In this document: piece by piece, positions 61,568-64,000 of the stretch | Numbering within the stretch: position 1 is the first letter of the stretch | How the letters are laid out: every line of letters begins with the position of its first letter | Origin: an uncultured Selenomonas sp. | GTDB taxonomy: Bacteria > Bacillota > Negativicutes > Selenomonadales > Selenomonadaceae | DNA: 64,000 nucleotides | Direction of reading: 5' to 3' | NCBI GenBank assembly: GCA_934202005.1 | Contig: CAKPXP010000007.1 | Span: forward strand, 1-64,000 | Position numbers and translations under genes: made by a program | The notes under the pieces: model-generated | What the model saw: the letters and a program-made list of their open reading frames with translations, nothing else | Told to the model about the DNA's origin: nothing | The model's database searches: none

Positions 61568-62703
61568 GCAAGGCGAGACTGATGCAGGGCAACGAAGCCT
61601 GCGCGGAGGGCGCGATTGCCGCGGGCGTGAATTTCTTCGCGGGCTATCCGATCACGCCGTCGACGGAGATTGCCGAGACGATGGCGAAGCTCCTGCCGCA
61701 GCACGGCGGCAAGTTCGTGCAGATGGAGGACGAGATCGCGAGCATGGGCGCCATCCTCGGCGCTTCGCTCGCGGGCGCGAAGGCGATGGACGCGACGAGC
61801 GGCCCGGGCTTCTCGCTGAAGCAGGAGCTCATCGGCTACGCGGCCTGCGCCGAGATTCCCTGCGTTCTCGTCGATGTGCAGCGCGTCGGCCCCTCGACGG
61901 GCCAGCCGACCGCGCCCTCCCAGGCCGATGTGATGCAGGCGCGCTGGGGAACGCACGGCGACCATCCCATCATCGCGCTCGCGCCGTGGAGCGTGCGCGA
62001 GACGTATGACGTGACGGTCATGGCCGTGAACTACGCGGAGCGGTTCCGCACGCCGGTCATCCTGCTCATGGATGAGGTCGTCGGCCATCTGCGCGAGAAG
62101 GTCGTGCTCCCCGACCATGTGGACGTCTACCCGCGCCGCCAGCCGAAGAAGACGCGCGCCGAGGGCTATGAGCCGTTCACGCCGGATACGGATCTCGTGC
62201 CGAACGTCGCGGATTTCGGCAAGGGCTACCACATCCATGTGACGGGCCTCATCCACGATGACACGGGCTTCCCCGTCGGCAGCCCGGCCATCACGGAGCA
62301 GTCCATCCGCCGCCTCCACGAGAAAATCGACCGCGCGGGCGAGGAGATCATCCATACGGAATGCTCGTTCATGGACGACGCGGAGTACGCCGTCGTCGCG
62401 TTCGGCGGCACGGCGCGCACGGCCTACGAGGCAGTGCGGGCGGCGCGCGCGCGCGGCGAGAAGGTCGGCTTCGTGCGCCTCATCACCATCTGGCCGTTCG
62501 CGGACAAGGTCATCGCCTCGCTCGCGCAGAAGGTCAAGGGCATCCTCGTCGCGGAGATGAACTACGGCCAGGTCGTCGGCGAGGTACGCCGCGCGGCGAA
62601 CGGCGCCTGCCCCGTCGAGCTCTGCGGCAAATACAACATGCAGGCGTTCGAGCCGCAGGAAATCGAAACGGCCATCGACAAGTTCATCGTGGCCGTGAAG
62701 TAA
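61564..62703 (+). CDS. korA: 2-oxoacid:ferredoxin oxidoreductase alpha subunit
   Basis: 379 residues. GNEACAEGAIAAGVNFFAGY, then PITPSTEIAETMA is the pyrimidine-binding/dimer motif of KorA/VorB; TSGPGFSLKQE and PSTGQPTAPSQADVMQARWG follow. Oxidatively decarboxylates 2-oxoglutarate (or a branched 2-oxoacid) to an acyl-CoA with reduced ferredoxin. Substrate is assigned by gene layout, not proof. Confidence 0.92.
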   Translation: MSKARLMQGNEACAEGAIAAGVNFFAGYPITPSTEIAETMAKLLPQHGGKFVQMEDEIASMGAILGASLAGAKAMDATSGPGFSLKQELIGYAACAEIPCVLVDVQRVGPSTGQPTAPSQADVMQARWGTHGDHPIIALAPWSVRETYDVTVMAVNYAERFRTPVILLMDEVVGHLREKVVLPDHVDVYPRRQPKKTRAEGYEPFTPDTDLVPNVADFGKGYHIHVTGLIHDDTGFPVGSPAITEQSIRRLHEKIDRAGEEIIHTECSFMDDAEYAVVAFGGTARTAYEAVRAARARGEKVGFVRLITIWPFADKVIASLAQKVKGILVAEMNYGQVVGEVRRAANGACPVELCGKYNMQAFEPQEIETAIDKFIVAVK

Positions 62704-62716
62704 GGGAGGAATCATC

Positions 62717-63538
62717 ATGGAAAGAAGCTACGAGAAATATTTCCGCCAGAACCGCCTCCCGCACCTCTGGTGCCCCGGCTGCGGCAACGGCATCGCCATG
62801 AAGGCCATCGTCGAGGCCATCGAGAAGAAGGGCCTCTCGCAGGATAACACCGTCATCGTCTCCGGCATCGGCTGCTCCTCGCGCGCATCCGGCTACATGG
62901 ACTTCGACACGCTCCACACGGCGCACGGCCGCGCCATCCCGTTCGCGACGGGCATCAAGCTCGCGAACCCGGAGCTCAACGTCGTCGTCATCACGGGCGA
63001 CGGCGACTGCACCGCCATCGGCGGCAACCATTTCATCCACGGCTGCCGCAGGAACGTCGACCTCACGGTCGTCCTCTTCAACAACAACATCTACGGCATG
63101 ACCGGCGGCCAGGCCTCGCCGATGACGCCGCTCGGCAAAAAGGCGACGACGGCCCCCTACGGCTCCATCGACCGCCCGTTCGACGCCTGCGGCCTCGCTG
63201 AGGCGGCCGGCGCGACCTACGTCGCCCGCTCGACCGCGTACCACGAGAAACACCTCGTCGACATGATCGCCGGCGGCTTCGACAACAAGGGATTCTCCTT
63301 CATCGAGGCGATGGTCCAGTGCCCGACGGCCTACGGCCGCAAGAACAAGATGGGCAGCCCCGCGAACATGCTGAAATGGATGCGCGACAACGCCGTGATG
63401 AAAGCCGCCTGGGACAAGCTCCCCGACGACAAGAAAACCAGCGAGAAATTCCCCATCGGCCTCTTCTACCAGACGACCGCCACGGACTACGACACGGCCT
63501 ACGATGAGGTCATCGAGAGAGCAGGAGGTGCGAAATGA
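62717..63538 (+). CDS. korB: 2-oxoacid:ferredoxin oxidoreductase beta subunit (TPP-binding)
   Basis: 273 residues. LPHLWCPGCGNGIAMKAIVE is the conserved start (with cluster/TPP Cys residues), GIGCSSRASGYMDFDT and the TPP motif ITGDGDCTAIGGNHFIHGCR, then NNNIYGMTGGQASP. Start ATG follows GGGAGG, 13 nt after korA. Confidence 0.95.
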   Translation: MERSYEKYFRQNRLPHLWCPGCGNGIAMKAIVEAIEKKGLSQDNTVIVSGIGCSSRASGYMDFDTLHTAHGRAIPFATGIKLANPELNVVVITGDGDCTAIGGNHFIHGCRRNVDLTVVLFNNNIYGMTGGQASPMTPLGKKATTAPYGSIDRPFDACGLAEAAGATYVARSTAYHEKHLVDMIAGGFDNKGFSFIEAMVQCPTAYGRKNKMGSPANMLKWMRDNAVMKAAWDKLPDDKKTSEKFPIGLFYQTTATDYDTAYDEVIERAGGAK

Positions 63539-64000
63539 GAAAGCAGCTTAGATTCTCAGGCTCCGGCGGCCAGGGCGTCATCACCGCCGCCATCATCTTC
63601 GCCGAGGCGGCCGTCGCCGAGGGCAAGGAGGCCGTCCAGTCCCAGTCCTACGGCCCGGAGGCGCGCGGCGGCGCATCGAAAGCCGAGGTCATCATCGACG
63701 ACGCGCCCATCTACCATCCGCACGTCGAGGTGCCGGATCTCGTACTCGCCATGACGCAGAAGGCCGCGGACAAATACTACAAAGATCTGAACCCCAACGG
63801 CCTGCTCGTCCTCGACGAGGAGCTCGTGCCCGAGGTGCCTGACTTCCCTCACATCGTGCGCGTTCCCATCACGAAGCTCGCCATCGAGGAAGTCGGCCGC
63901 CCGCTCTTCGCGAACATCGTCGCGCTCGGCGCCCTCGTCCACCTCACGGGCCTCGTCTCGTTTGACACCATCAAGACCTCCGTCGCCCACCGCGTCCCGC
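63535..64000 (+). CDS. korC: 2-oxoacid:ferredoxin oxidoreductase gamma subunit, partial
   Basis: Starts at ATG 63535 overlapping the korB stop (ATGA) and runs off the right edge after 155 codons. MRKQLRFSGSGGQGVITAAI is the gamma-subunit start; QSQSYGPEARGGASKAEVII and LVLAMTQKAADKYYK continue it. Typical length is about 180 residues, so only the last ~25-30 are missing. Confidence 0.95.
   Translation, partial: MRKQLRFSGSGGQGVITAAIIFAEAAVAEGKEAVQSQSYGPEARGGASKAEVIIDDAPIYHPHVEVPDLVLAMTQKAADKYYKDLNPNGLLVLDEELVPEVPDFPHIVRVPITKLAIEEVGRPLFANIVALGALVHLTGLVSFDTIKTSVAHRVP

Overview
The window comes from a GC-rich chromosome whose gene content resembles diderm Firmicutes of the class Negativicutes (Selenomonas/Mitsuokella-like). 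The supporting genes are a KorDABC 2-oxoacid:ferredoxin oxidoreductase, futalosine-pathway mqnA, an LPP20-type lipoprotein, sigma-54 control, an ECF nickel/cobalt transporter and Firmicute-style ATGA-coupled operons. The genus is inferred from content only.

Layout. 1-5080: a type II Wadjet (JetABC) anti-plasmid operon on the minus strand, cut by the left edge; jetA has lost its 5' end. 5265-17074: a complete type III-A (Csm) CRISPR-Cas locus on the minus strand: leader, 33 repeats with 32 spacers, cas1, cas2, cas10, csm2-5, cas6, csm6. 17296-17558: tRNA-Met and tRNA-Tyr. 17792-24518: ftsZ, a radical SAM activase, an LTA-synthase-like sulfatase, a DeoR regulator and a lipoprotein. 24594-29055: ClC transporter, rpsF-ssb-rpsR and a chemoreceptor. 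29354-34216: two TrkH proteins and TrkA. 35046-39169: ptsH-ptsI, preceded by a sigma-54 promoter, three palindromic enhancer sites and a sigma-54 activator carrying its own HPr domain. 39448-45325: mqnA, polysaccharide deacetylase, a degenerate Lgt paralogue, a DUF1858 protein, an unknown small protein, a PHP phosphatase and a HAD phosphatase. 45508-49669: larE, an unknown 95-aa protein and a NikMN/CbiQ/CbiO-type transporter, probably for nickel-pincer cofactor synthesis. 49777-52398: an NgoMIV-like restriction-modification pair and ung. 52674-55781: folE-folP-folB plus a FolK-DHFR fusion. 56120-59512: a 91-aa unknown protein and a PLD-helicase-DUF3427 protein. 59576-60851: DUF488 and a nucleosidase. 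61017-61171: a candidate Fur-controlled small RNA. 61361-end: korDABC.

The most distinctive points are: (1) the HPr-PAS-AAA+ activator next to a sigma-54-controlled ptsHI operon, which looks like a self-sensing PTS control circuit; (2) the FolK-DHFR fusion; (3) a CRISPR array whose crRNAs are predicted to be antisense to protein-coding transcripts, with pairs of spacers hitting synonymous variants of the same coding sequence; (4) a possible Fur-repressed sRNA; (5) a broken jetA beside a perfect palindrome and a MITE-like element. Several dispersed intergenic repeat families are present. All assignments are by eye from sequence; no database search was run.
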